Source of the DNA: Allobrachymonas sp.
Lineage (GTDB): Bacteria > Pseudomonadota > Gammaproteobacteria > Burkholderiales > Burkholderiaceae
Direction of reading: 5' to 3'
Assembly (NCBI GenBank): GCA_030529305.1
Contig: JAUMXD010000096.1
Span: forward strand, 1 to 5,257
DNA length: 5,257 bases
Shown piece by piece: positions 1 through 5,257 of this stretch. A model generated the notes under the pieces. It was not told the DNA's origin. It searched no databases and was given only the letters and a program-made list of their open reading frames with translations. Position 1 is the first letter of the stretch. Each line of letters starts with the position of its first letter. The position numbers were made by a program, and so were the translations under genes.

Positions 1-38
1 CGTTTGGAAGGCGATTTCTTGTTTTGCTGAACGGCCAT
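1..38 (-). CDS. rpmF: 50S ribosomal protein L32, N-terminal fragment (cut by window edge)
   Basis: Only the first 12 codons are present, reading MAVQQNKKSPSK, and the gene continues past the left edge. This is the highly conserved start of bacterial L32, a small basic protein of the large ribosomal subunit, normally about 60 residues in betaproteobacteria. The ATG is preceded by GAGGAG at 6 nt spacing, a strong ribosome binding site that fits a highly expressed gene. In most beta- and gammaproteobacteria rpmF follows yceD (DUF177) and precedes plsX and fabH. Here the next gene upstream on the same strand is a small membrane protein, and no YceD-like reading frame lies in between. The call depends on a short but very characteristic peptide; whether plsX follows cannot be seen. 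Confidence 0.9.
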   Translation of the reverse strand, partial: MAVQQNKKSPSK

Positions 39-44
39 GGCCCG

Positions 45-50
45 CTCCTC
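45..50 (-). promoter_or_regulatory. Ribosome binding site of rpmF
   Basis: The minus strand reads GAGGAG, then six bases (CGGGCC), then the ATG of rpmF. It is a near-ideal anti-16S match at good spacing and fixes the L32 start. Confidence 0.85.
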
Positions 51-68
51 TACTCAATTGCTACGATC

Positions 69-102
69 AAAAAAAGAAGGGCTGTACACGCACAGCCGCT
101 TC
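69..102 (-). terminator. Intrinsic-terminator-like hairpin in the rpmF leader
   Basis: On the minus strand the 5' arm GAAG-C-GGCTGT pairs with the 3' arm ACAGCC-CTTC around a 6-nt loop (GCGTGT). This gives ten base pairs with one bulged C. Seven consecutive T residues follow directly (plus-strand A at 69-75). This is the classical shape of a Rho-independent terminator and works only in the minus direction. It lies about 145 bp beyond the stop codon of the small membrane protein, so it could end the channel operon. It also lies downstream of the best rpmF promoter and only about 20 bp before the rpmF ribosome binding site, so that promoter's transcripts must pass it. It may therefore act as an attenuator or as a protective 5' stem-loop. 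Confidence 0.7.
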
Positions 103-115
103 GACAATTCGCGGG

Positions 116-143
116 ATTATAGCGGATACGTTTCAGCCATCAA
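116..143 (-). promoter_or_regulatory. Sigma70-type promoter, probably for rpmF
   Basis: On the minus strand there is TTGATG (-35, 4 of 6 consensus bases; plus 138-143), a 16-bp spacer, and a perfect TATAAT (-10; plus 116-121). Transcription would start near 108-110, giving a leader of about 70 nt before the rpmF ATG. The hairpin at 76-102 starts only about 7 nt into that RNA. The -10 is the best in the window and lies in non-coding DNA, which supports function; no experimental start site is known to me. Confidence 0.6.
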
Positions 144-246
144 GCCCCAACACGCAATAAGGCGGCAAGGCGCGCTGTTTTTGTCGCTGATTCGTCACGT
201 TCCTGACGTATCCACTCCCTACGCAACAGCCGCCACACACGCAGGC
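144..246. other. Non-coding spacer between the small membrane protein gene and the rpmF promoter
   Basis: No convincing gene was found in either direction. The frame continuing past the stop of the small membrane protein stays open for about 38 codons but is Cys-rich, lacks its own ribosome binding site and resembles no family I recognise; in particular it does not look like the end of YceD. A short inverted repeat, CGTCA at 193-197 and TGACG at 204-208 with a 6-nt loop, lies here. It has no T-tract, so it is not a terminator. Confidence 0.5.
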
Positions 247-489
247 TTACTGCGCATCATCCGGCAACTTTCGCTGTTGCTGTTGCAAAGCGGCATCCAG
301 CGCTTGTTGATACTGCCGTTGGATTTGCTGGCTTTGTTCGCGTGCCGTTTTTGCAGCAGATACCCCATCGCCCGGGGCGGAAGCTGACACGGCTGGCGTC
401 ACCGTGCGCACTGCGCTGAGCTGTTTTTTAGCCAACAGCCCCACAATGACCAAAGCCAGCACCAATCCAATCAATCCTAAAAAACGCAT
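247..489 (-). CDS. Small single-pass membrane protein of unknown function
   Basis: This is an 80-residue protein starting MRFLGLIGLVLALVIVGLL. Residues 2-19 form one strongly hydrophobic helix that could be a membrane anchor or an uncleaved signal. KK follows, then an Ala/Ser/Thr/Val-rich linker (about 25-45), then a Gln-rich hydrophilic helix (about 46-75) with the look of an amphipathic or coiled-coil segment. I do not recognise a named family. The start is set by GGGAG, 6 nt before this ATG; an ATG one codon earlier (490-492) would be only 3 nt from it. The open frame extends to 531, but that extension lacks a ribosome binding site and would put the hydrophobic helix behind a charged leader. 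The gene lies 48 bp after the channel gene on the same strand with no terminator between, so co-transcription is likely. A role beside the channel is inference from position only. Confidence 0.75.
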   Translation of the reverse strand: MRFLGLIGLVLALVIVGLLAKKQLSAVRTVTPAVSASAPGDGVSAAKTAREQSQQIQRQYQQALDAALQQQQRKLPDDAQ

Positions 490-495
490 CATTTG

Positions 496-500
496 CTCCC
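496..500 (-). promoter_or_regulatory. Ribosome binding site that decides the start of the small membrane protein
   Basis: The minus strand reads GGGAG, then CAAATG, then ATG. The two adjacent ATG codons are 3 and 6 nt from the motif, and the second (487-489) has the better spacing. Confidence 0.6.
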
Positions 501-537
501 GCTCAATTTGCAAGGCATAACGACAGCACAACGGCCA

Positions 538-3500
538 TCACCCCGCCGTTTTGCCTGCGGCCTTTCCTGCCACTGGCTCAACCCCATCGCGTGGCGGCTC
601 AGTAATTTGTTGCGACCAGCCCGCTGGCAGATCGCGCACATGCACATCCATTTGCGGGAAGGAAATTTCAATGCCTGCCTCGTCCAGCAATTGGGTGATG
701 CGCTGGTTCAGGTCGTTGCGCACCAGCACACGGTCGCCAATGGTGGCCACGTACACGCGCAGCTCAAAGTCCAGCGTGCTGTTGCCCAGTTCCATGAACC
801 AGGCATTGGGCGCAGGGTCTTTAAGCACATGGGGGTGCTCGTTGGCCGCGCGCAGCAGCAGGCGGCGCACTTGCTCAGGATCGCTGCCATAGGCCACGCC
901 CACGTTCAAGGTTTGGCGCGTGACGTTGTCGCTCAACGTCCAGTTGGTGACCTGGCCGGTGATAAACGTTTTGTTGGGAATGACGATTTCCTTGTTGTCG
1001 TAATCCAGCACAGTGGTGGCGCGGGTGCGAATGCGCGTGACGTTGCCTGTGAGGCTGCCGATGGTGATGGTGTCACCCACGCGGAAAGGCCGCTCCACCA
1101 ACAGGATAAGGCCCGATACGAAGTTGGCAAAAATCTCTTGCAGGCCAAAGCCCAGGCCCACGGTCAGCGCTGCAGCCATCCACTGCAACTGGCTCCAGCG
1201 CAGCCCAAACAGACTGAAGGCCAGCAGCGCCCCCACGATCGTGATGGCATAGCGCACCAGCATGGTGATGGTATAGCGCATGGCCGAGCTGATGCGGCGC
1301 GACACACCAAAAACCAGCGCCAGCAAACCCGGCAGGTTGCGCACCAAACTGAAGGTGAGCAGCAAAATCACCCCGCCCATCAGCACGTTCATCAACGTCA
1401 CGGGGATGGATTCTGGCTTGCCGCCAGCCCCCGTTGCGGTGGTGTGCCACAGCTGCACTTCGTTCAGGCGCAGCAAGGCGGGCAACACGTCTGACCAGGC
1501 CCAGAGCAGGCCCAGCCCCCACAGCACCATGCGCAACAGGCGCAGCAGGCGGTGCGATTGTTCGCTCACAGTCACCAGGGCCATTTCACGCTCGGCATCA
1601 GGCGGCACTTCGCCTGCCTCCAGGTCCACCACGGTGCTGCCATCGCCGCCTGCGCCGTTTTGCTCTTCGCGCAAGCGCTTGAGCGCCAGGCGGCGCTCGC
1701 CCAGCAGCAGCCAGCGGTGCAGCAAGTCATCGATCACGATCACGAACAGCGTCACCGTCGTGCTATCCAGCAGGGCATTCAGCACGATGATGCCGGTCAT
1801 GATGTAGCCGGCGGCCACCATCAGCGCCGCGCCCACAAAGGCGCTGAGCAGCAGCCAGCCCAGCACCCGCGTCCACATGGGGTTGGCGCCGGGCGCCCAC
1901 TGCGGCAGGCGGCGCAACAGGGGGCGCGACAACACGGCCAGCCCCAGGGCCATGAGCATCATGATCAAGCGCCCGATCGTTCCGATGGCGATTTCGATAT
2001 GGGGCAGCAAGGCCAGCAAAGACATGAAGAACACCGCTGGCAAAACAAGCGTGATGGCAATCATCCGCACGCGGCCCAAAGCACGCAGCACGGCGGGCGA
2101 CCAGCCCAGGTGCACCGGCCCTAGGCCATCGGGCCGCACCACAGCGCCCAGCAAGCCGGTAAACAGCAAGGGCACGCCCAGTTGTTCAACGGCACGACCC
2201 AGCTCCTCGATCTGCCCGGCCTGGCGCGCGCCAATGGCCTGCCAAGCCCAGCCCAGGCCCCAAGCCACCACGGCGCTGGGCAAGGCGATCAGCAAGCTCC
2301 AGCCCAGTGCCTGCAAGGTGTAGATGAAGCTGTCTTGCGTCACATCGCGCATGCGTTGGGCAATGGTTTGCAGCCGTTGCGGGGCGCGCATGCGCAGGCC
2401 CAACAAGGCCAGCAACAAAACGCCTTGCACCAGGTAAGCAAACGGCTCGGCCTTGATGTGCAGCAGCAAGGCACGCGCTGCATCCCACAGCGTGGCGGGC
2501 AGCGAGGCCAACTCACCGGCCTGCATGCGCCAATCGCGCAGCCACTTCAGGCTCAGGGGTTGGTGGCTGGGCATCCACAACAGATGCTGGTCGAGCAACA
2601 GGCGCAATTCATCGCCTTGTGTGAGCAGGGTTTGCAAGACTTCGTCCGTTTGCTCCAGCACGGTGATGCGGCGGCGCAGCAAAGGCTCCAGCTGGTCGAT
2701 CAAATCGGCCTGCGTGGCTTGCAAAGGCTTGAGGCGCTCGGCCTCGCCCGCAACAGAGTCAGGCGTCTGATCCAACGCTGCCCCCATACCCGAAGCGCCC
2801 ACAGATGCTGCAGATGCCGAAGCCGTAGCGGATGATGCAGACGCAGCCGACGCCGCAGAAGCCCCTGCAGCCAACTCGGCCGCGGCATCTGGCGCACTGG
2901 CCGCCACCGCCTGCAAGCGGCTGCGCGTAAGGGCGTAGCGCTCTTCCGCGCTGCTGTACAGGCGCAAGCGCAATTCCGCCAGCTGTTTTTGCGCATCTTC
3001 GCGCTGAATGCGCAGCTCCAGCAGCGAGGGCATGCTCTGCCGCTGCTGCCACAACCAAGGGCCAACGGCGGTGCCGCTGCCGCCCAAACGCAGGCGCGCC
3101 TGGGTATCGCGCAGCACGGCGGCAATCTGCGCACGCTGGCGCTCGTAAGTCGCCAGGGTGCGTCGCTCTTGCGCCAATTGCTCGGTGCCTTCCTGCAATT
3201 GCTGCGCCAGGCTGGCGTTGTGGCGTGCCAACTCGGCCACATCCGCAGGCGCACCAGCCGCTGCCACTGACTGGGCCTGTGCCGCCAACTGCCGCGCCTG
3301 CTGTTGCACGCGCTGCTGGCTTTCTTGCGCAATGCGCTGGGTCAGCCACTCCACGCGCGGCGTGCGCTGGGCCTGGTCTTGCTGCAAGGTTTGCAGCTGC
3401 ACCTCCAGCTGGCGCTGGCGTTGCCCGGCCGTGTCTTGCTCGGCTTCGTACACGGCCAGCTCCAGCAGGGCGCGGCGGTGTTCGGCCTGGCGCTGCACCC

Positions 3501-4047
3501 TGCGGGCCGCCAGCAAAGCAGCAGGTTCATCGGCTTGCGTGGGCGGGTCGCCCGCGCTGGCGTCAGCCCGGCGGCGCAAAGCATCCAGCTGCGTGGGCAT
3601 TTGGCTGGGGCGCGAGATGAGATCGGTCAGCTCGCTGGTCACGGACTCAATGCGCGCCTTGAGCGCCGCGCTGGCGTTGCGCTCTTCGCTCAGCAGGTGC
3701 TCCAGCGCATCAGCCCCCAAATGCGGCGGCAAGCGGCCCACCCACTGCGCCAATTGTTTTTGCTGCTCGGCCGGGCTCAGGGCTGCGGGCATTTCGGGCA
3801 GCGGCGTTTGCGCCTGGCTGCGCAGATCGGTCAGCTTTTCGGCCAAGGGGGCGGCTTCTTTTTCCAGCGCCTGGGCTGCTTCCAACTGCTCCTTGGCGGC
3901 CTTGCGCTGTGCATCGCTCAGCCCCGAACTTTCAAGCGCGCTGCGGGCTGCCTCAATCGCTGCCCCCTGCTCAAGCGGTACCTCAATGGCAGCATGGGCC
4001 ACGCCCACGGCCAGTAGCCACACCCCGATCAAACGAAATACACGCAC
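538..4047 (-). CDS. mscK: MscK/KefA-type mechanosensitive ion channel
   Basis: This large MscS-superfamily channel should sit in the inner membrane and release solutes when turgor rises. With the GTG start it has 1169 residues, close to E. coli MscK and MscM (about 1,100). A signal peptide (1-19, MRVFRLIGVWLLAVGVAHA) is followed by a periplasmic region rich in Gln, Ala and Leu with long coiled coils (about 26-380), an Ala/Ser low-complexity insert (382-426) and more helix (431-491). About 11 hydrophobic helices follow between 536 and 984. The last is the pore helix with GLGFGLQEIFANFVSG (964-979), leading into VERPFRVGD (984-992). The beta domain carries IPNK (1023-1026) and TNW; the C-terminal domain has GVAYGSD (1050-1056) and ends in a short Ala/Gly/Lys tail. 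These resemble E. coli MscK more than MscM. No cysteine was seen. The start is not certain: ATG at 4051-4053 or TTG at 4087-4089 are possible, but GGGAG lies 6 nt from this GTG. The small membrane protein follows in the same operon. Confidence 0.93.
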   Translation of the reverse strand: MRVFRLIGVWLLAVGVAHAAIEVPLEQGAAIEAARSALESSGLSDAQRKAAKEQLEAAQALEKEAAPLAEKLTDLRSQAQTPLPEMPAALSPAEQQKQLAQWVGRLPPHLGADALEHLLSEERNASAALKARIESVTSELTDLISRPSQMPTQLDALRRRADASAGDPPTQADEPAALLAARRVQRQAEHRRALLELAVYEAEQDTAGQRQRQLEVQLQTLQQDQAQRTPRVEWLTQRIAQESQQRVQQQARQLAAQAQSVAAAGAPADVAELARHNASLAQQLQEGTEQLAQERRTLATYERQRAQIAAVLRDTQARLRLGGSGTAVGPWLWQQRQSMPSLLELRIQREDAQKQLAELRLRLYSSAEERYALTRSRLQAVAASAPDAAAELAAGASAASAASASSATASASAASVGASGMGAALDQTPDSVAGEAERLKPLQATQADLIDQLEPLLRRRITVLEQTDEVLQTLLTQGDELRLLLDQHLLWMPSHQPLSLKWLRDWRMQAGELASLPATLWDAARALLLHIKAEPFAYLVQGVLLLALLGLRMRAPQRLQTIAQRMRDVTQDSFIYTLQALGWSLLIALPSAVVAWGLGWAWQAIGARQAGQIEELGRAVEQLGVPLLFTGLLGAVVRPDGLGPVHLGWSPAVLRALGRVRMIAITLVLPAVFFMSLLALLPHIEIAIGTIGRLIMMLMALGLAVLSRPLLRRLPQWAPGANPMWTRVLGWLLLSAFVGAALMVAAGYIMTGIIVLNALLDSTTVTLFVIVIDDLLHRWLLLGERRLALKRLREEQNGAGGDGSTVVDLEAGEVPPDAEREMALVTVSEQSHRLLRLLRMVLWGLGLLWAWSDVLPALLRLNEVQLWHTTATGAGGKPESIPVTLMNVLMGGVILLLTFSLVRNLPGLLALVFGVSRRISSAMRYTITMLVRYAITIVGALLAFSLFGLRWSQLQWMAAALTVGLGFGLQEIFANFVSGLILLVERPFRVGDTITIGSLTGNVTRIRTRATTVLDYDNKEIVIPNKTFITGQVTNWTLSDNVTRQTLNVGVAYGSDPEQVRRLLLRAANEHPHVLKDPAPNAWFMELGNSTLDFELRVYVATIGDRVLVRNDLNQRITQLLDEAGIEISFPQMDVHVRDLPAGWSQQITEPPRDGVEPVAGKAAGKTAG

Positions 4048-4053
4048 ACCCAT

Positions 4054-4058
4054 CTCCC
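4054..4058 (-). promoter_or_regulatory. Ribosome binding site supporting a GTG start for the channel gene
   Basis: The minus strand reads GGGAG, then ATGGGT, then GTG. The motif touches the in-frame ATG (4051-4053) and so cannot serve it, but is ideally placed for the GTG at 4045-4047. That GTG also gives a textbook signal peptide beginning MRVFR. Confidence 0.55.
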
Positions 4059-4127
4059 AATGCTCAATCTTTTGGCTTGGCTGCGCCAAGCGCTCGGAAC
4101 CTGCCCGCCATCTTTGCTTCAGCTTTG

Positions 4128-4156
4128 TTTATAGGGCGCATGAAAAGTACCGGCAA
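4128..4156 (-). promoter_or_regulatory. Sigma70-type promoter for the channel operon
   Basis: The minus strand has TTGCCG (-35, 4 of 6; plus 4151-4156), a 17-bp spacer, and TATAAA (-10, 5 of 6; plus 4128-4133). Transcription would start near 4120, leaving a leader of about 73 nt before the GTG start. A small palindrome, TGAC-TG-GTCA at 4157-4166, sits just upstream of the -35 and could be a regulator site, though its arms are only 4 bp. Confidence 0.5.
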
Positions 4157-4166
4157 TGACTGGTCA

Positions 4167-4300
4167 AGCGTTTTGCCAACAGCCCTTGCAAACAATGGCT
4201 GAACGGCGCTGCGTTTCGCTCATGGCCCTAGCCATTCAGCCCTGTTCCACCACTGCCCTGCTGCTCCTCTATTGCGCCACCTTTTGAAAGCGCCCGCAGG
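4167..4300. other. Divergent intergenic DNA with overlapping inverted repeats
   Basis: No gene is supported here on either strand. At 4194-4241 the left word AATGGCTGAA faces the right word AGCCATTCAGCC, so AATGGCT can pair with AGCCATT, or GGCTGAA with TTCAGCC, 7 bp each. The right word can instead pair locally, ATGGC (4222-4226) with GCCAT (4231-4235) around a 4-nt loop. No T-tract follows on either strand, so these are not terminators. They may be regulator sites or chance. Confidence 0.35.
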
Positions 4301-4302
4301 CT

Positions 4303-4333
4303 TTGACGAAAATCGAAAACCGCACAGCATACC
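4303..4333 (+). promoter_or_regulatory. Weak candidate promoter for the DUF72 gene
   Basis: TTGACG (4303-4308, 5 of 6 for a -35) is followed after 19 bp by CATACC (4328-4333, 3 of 6 for a -10). The spacer is long and the -10 poor, so it would need an activator or may not be used. It is the best plus-strand candidate I found in the intergenic region, and would leave a leader of more than 200 nt. Confidence 0.25.
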
Positions 4334-4364
4334 GAAAGAAAACGTGGCCTCGCCCTCAGCCTTG

Positions 4365-4391
4365 GCCTAAATGGCTAAGTGCGATTTAGGC
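4365..4391. promoter_or_regulatory. Interrupted dyad resembling a LysR-type regulator box
   Basis: GCCTAAAT (4365-4372) and ATTTAGGC (4384-4391) are perfect 8-bp inverted arms separated by exactly 11 bp, so the core fits the T-N11-A rule of LysR-type regulator sites. With a one-base bulge at 4392 the pairing extends through TTG (4362-4364) and CAA (4393-4395). It lies between the divergent channel and DUF72 genes, about 165 bp before the DUF72 ATG. No regulator gene is visible in the window. In RNA it could instead fold as a hairpin, but there is no T-tract after it. Confidence 0.4.
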
Positions 4392-4557
4392 GCAATCCGT
4401 AAAAGAGCTGCTTGCTGCACGCCATCGCACATCAGACGCGGGCTCCACACCACCACCCGCAGCCGCACCGCAGCCACACTGCACACAGCTATCATCAGCC
4501 GCATCCATCGGCTGCCCTAGCCCCACGCCGCAAGGCCCGCCCTGCCTCACCCAACAC
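4392..4557 (+). other. C-rich, G-poor leader ahead of the DUF72 gene
   Basis: By hand count, 4441-4560 holds 60 C and 22 G out of 120 bases, and the imbalance continues into the coding region to about 4620. The DUF72 frame is open back to a TAG at 4387-4389, but has no ATG, GTG or TTG before 4558, so this is probably untranslated leader. The base skew is the kind of composition associated with Rho loading (rut) sites when transcribed on the plus strand. No Shine-Dalgarno-like motif lies just before the ATG at 4558. Confidence 0.4.
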
Positions 4558-5257
4558 ATGCCCACTCCGCCCCCAGTTCAGCCCCCTGCTCAAACCTCTT
4601 TGTTTGACGACCCCAACAGCGCCGGCACGCCATCTACCCCAAGCAATAACGCGGCCCATCGCTCAACAAACGCGGCAGATACAACCAACCGTTTAGCTCA
4701 AGGCTCGCCATCAGTCCCCACTCCTATTACCCAACCGCCACACGCACCTGCACCAAAGGCAACGCGCACACAGCGCGGTGCCACTGTGTTGCCTGCCCCG
4801 CCCGATGCAGCATTGCTGGAACTGGCTGCACGCCTGCCGCCCCGGCTGCGCATGGGCACCTCGTCGTGGCACTTTCCCGGCTGGGCCGGGCTGGTGTGGG
4901 ATGGCGACCATGCCGAAAGCACCCTTTCCAAAGCGGGGCTGGCCGCCTACGCCGCCCACCCGCTGCTGCGCAGCGTCAGCCTGGATCGCGCCTTTTACCG
5001 CCCCTTGAGCGCCCAGCAATACGCGCACTACGCCGCGCAAGTGCCCGATGACTTTCGCTTCGTCGTCAAAGGCCCGAGCCTGGTGTGCGATGCCCTGGTG
5101 CGCGCTGAAGACGGGCGCGGCATGGCACCCAATCCTGCTTTTTTGAATACGGAACTGACCGTGCGCGAATTCATCGAACCCGCCCTGCAAGGGCTGGGCC
5201 ATAAGGCAGGCGCGCTGGTGTTTCAACTCAGCCCCTTGCCGCGCACACTGTTGAACG
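4558..5257 (+). CDS. DUF72 (YecE-like) family protein, N-terminal part (cut by window edge)
   Basis: The frame is open from the ATG to the window end, giving 233 residues with the C-terminus missing. DUF72 proteins are predicted TIM-barrel proteins whose reaction is not established; E. coli YecE is the best-known member. The family signature is clear: RMGTSSWHFPGWAGLVW (about 98-114, matching the GTSGW...GW opening), SLDRAFYRPL (141-150, in place of the usual E-x-N-x-TFY strand), FRFVVKGP (166-173) and LGHKAGALVFQLSPLP (213-228). Residues 1-80 are a Pro/Thr/Ala/Asn-rich, probably disordered extension with QTSLFDD at 12-18, a short motif I associate with betaproteobacterial members. The start is the first possible one after the TAG at 4387-4389 and keeps the SLF motif, but has no Shine-Dalgarno. 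GTG at 4786-4788 or ATG at 4852-4854 are weaker options, the latter inside the conserved core. Codons in the extension include more A- and T-ending forms than the core. Confidence 0.88.
   Translation, partial: MPTPPPVQPPAQTSLFDDPNSAGTPSTPSNNAAHRSTNAADTTNRLAQGSPSVPTPITQPPHAPAPKATRTQRGATVLPAPPDAALLELAARLPPRLRMGTSSWHFPGWAGLVWDGDHAESTLSKAGLAAYAAHPLLRSVSLDRAFYRPLSAQQYAHYAAQVPDDFRFVVKGPSLVCDALVRAEDGRGMAPNPAFLNTELTVREFIEPALQGLGHKAGALVFQLSPLPRTLLN

Noticed and set aside
193..208. Inverted repeat CGTCA-N6-TGACG considered as a terminator for the channel operon
   Set aside because: The stem is only 5 bp and no T-tract follows on either strand. A weak protein-binding site cannot be excluded.
37..387. 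Plus-strand open frame of 116 codons over the rpmF leader and the small membrane protein
   Set aside because: It starts inside the complement of the rpmF start, has no ribosome binding site, runs through the minus-strand promoter and terminator, and its product resembles no known family.
708..3584. Further minus-strand frames overlapping the channel gene
   Set aside because: They are out-of-frame shadows of a well-supported reading frame. No sign of a frameshift in the channel gene was seen, since all its expected domains are present in one frame.
493..4159. Several long plus-strand open frames antisense to the channel gene
   Set aside because: The longest share one frame and follow from the GC-ending codon bias of the channel gene. 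Their products are His/Gln/Arg/Ala-rich without recognisable domains or ribosome binding sites.
4161..4166. TTGACC on the minus strand considered as the -35 of the channel promoter
   Set aside because: It is 28 bp or more from TATAAA, and no good -10 lies at 16-18 bp. TTGCCG at 4151-4156 has exact 17-bp spacing to TATAAA.
4287..4304. AAAGC/GCTTT hairpin considered as a terminator or REP-like element
   Set aside because: The stem is 5 bp, there is no T-tract, and no second copy was seen in the window.
4412..4696. Plus-strand open frame of 94 codons rich in His and Pro
   Set aside because: It overlaps the DUF72 start in another frame and reflects the C-rich composition of the leader; no family or ribosome binding site was seen.
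4711..5226. Minus-strand open frame of 171 codons antisense to the DUF72 gene
   Set aside because: The plus-strand frame carries the unmistakable DUF72 signature; the antisense product has no recognisable motif.

Overview
The window looks like the chromosome of a GC-rich betaproteobacterium, most likely Burkholderiales and probably Comamonadaceae. This rests on three things: the family character of the proteins (an MscK-type channel, a DUF72 protein with the 'SLF' N-terminus and 'GTSSWHFPGWAGLVW' core, an L32 beginning MAVQQNKKSPSK), the strong GC-ending codon bias, and Ala/Gln-rich proteins. No insertion sequence, phage gene, CRISPR array, tRNA or rRNA was seen. The genus call is inference.

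Layout from left to right. Positions 1-38 (minus strand) hold the first 12 codons of rpmF (ribosomal protein L32), with a clear Shine-Dalgarno. Positions 39-246 are its upstream region. It contains a strong sigma70-like promoter with a perfect TATAAT, followed almost at once by an intrinsic-terminator-like hairpin and U-tract. Positions 247-489 (minus) encode an 80-residue single-pass membrane protein of unknown function. Positions 538-4047 (minus) encode a large MscK/KefA-type mechanosensitive channel with a signal peptide, a long periplasmic coiled-coil domain, about 11 membrane helices and a canonical MscS pore and C-terminal domain. The channel and the small membrane protein are 48 bp apart on the same strand and probably form one operon, driven by a promoter at 4128-4156. 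Positions 4048-4557 are a divergent intergenic region with several inverted repeats and a very C-rich, G-poor stretch. Positions 4558-5257 (plus) hold the start of a DUF72/YecE-family gene that runs off the right edge.

The channel would act in the inner membrane to release solutes on hypo-osmotic shock, and the small protein may be a partner in the same membrane. rpmF and the DUF72 gene are not obviously linked to that role. The coding content is ordinary. The most interesting material is non-coding: the promoter-terminator arrangement in the rpmF leader, a LysR-box-like dyad, and the C-rich leader without a Shine-Dalgarno ahead of the DUF72 gene.
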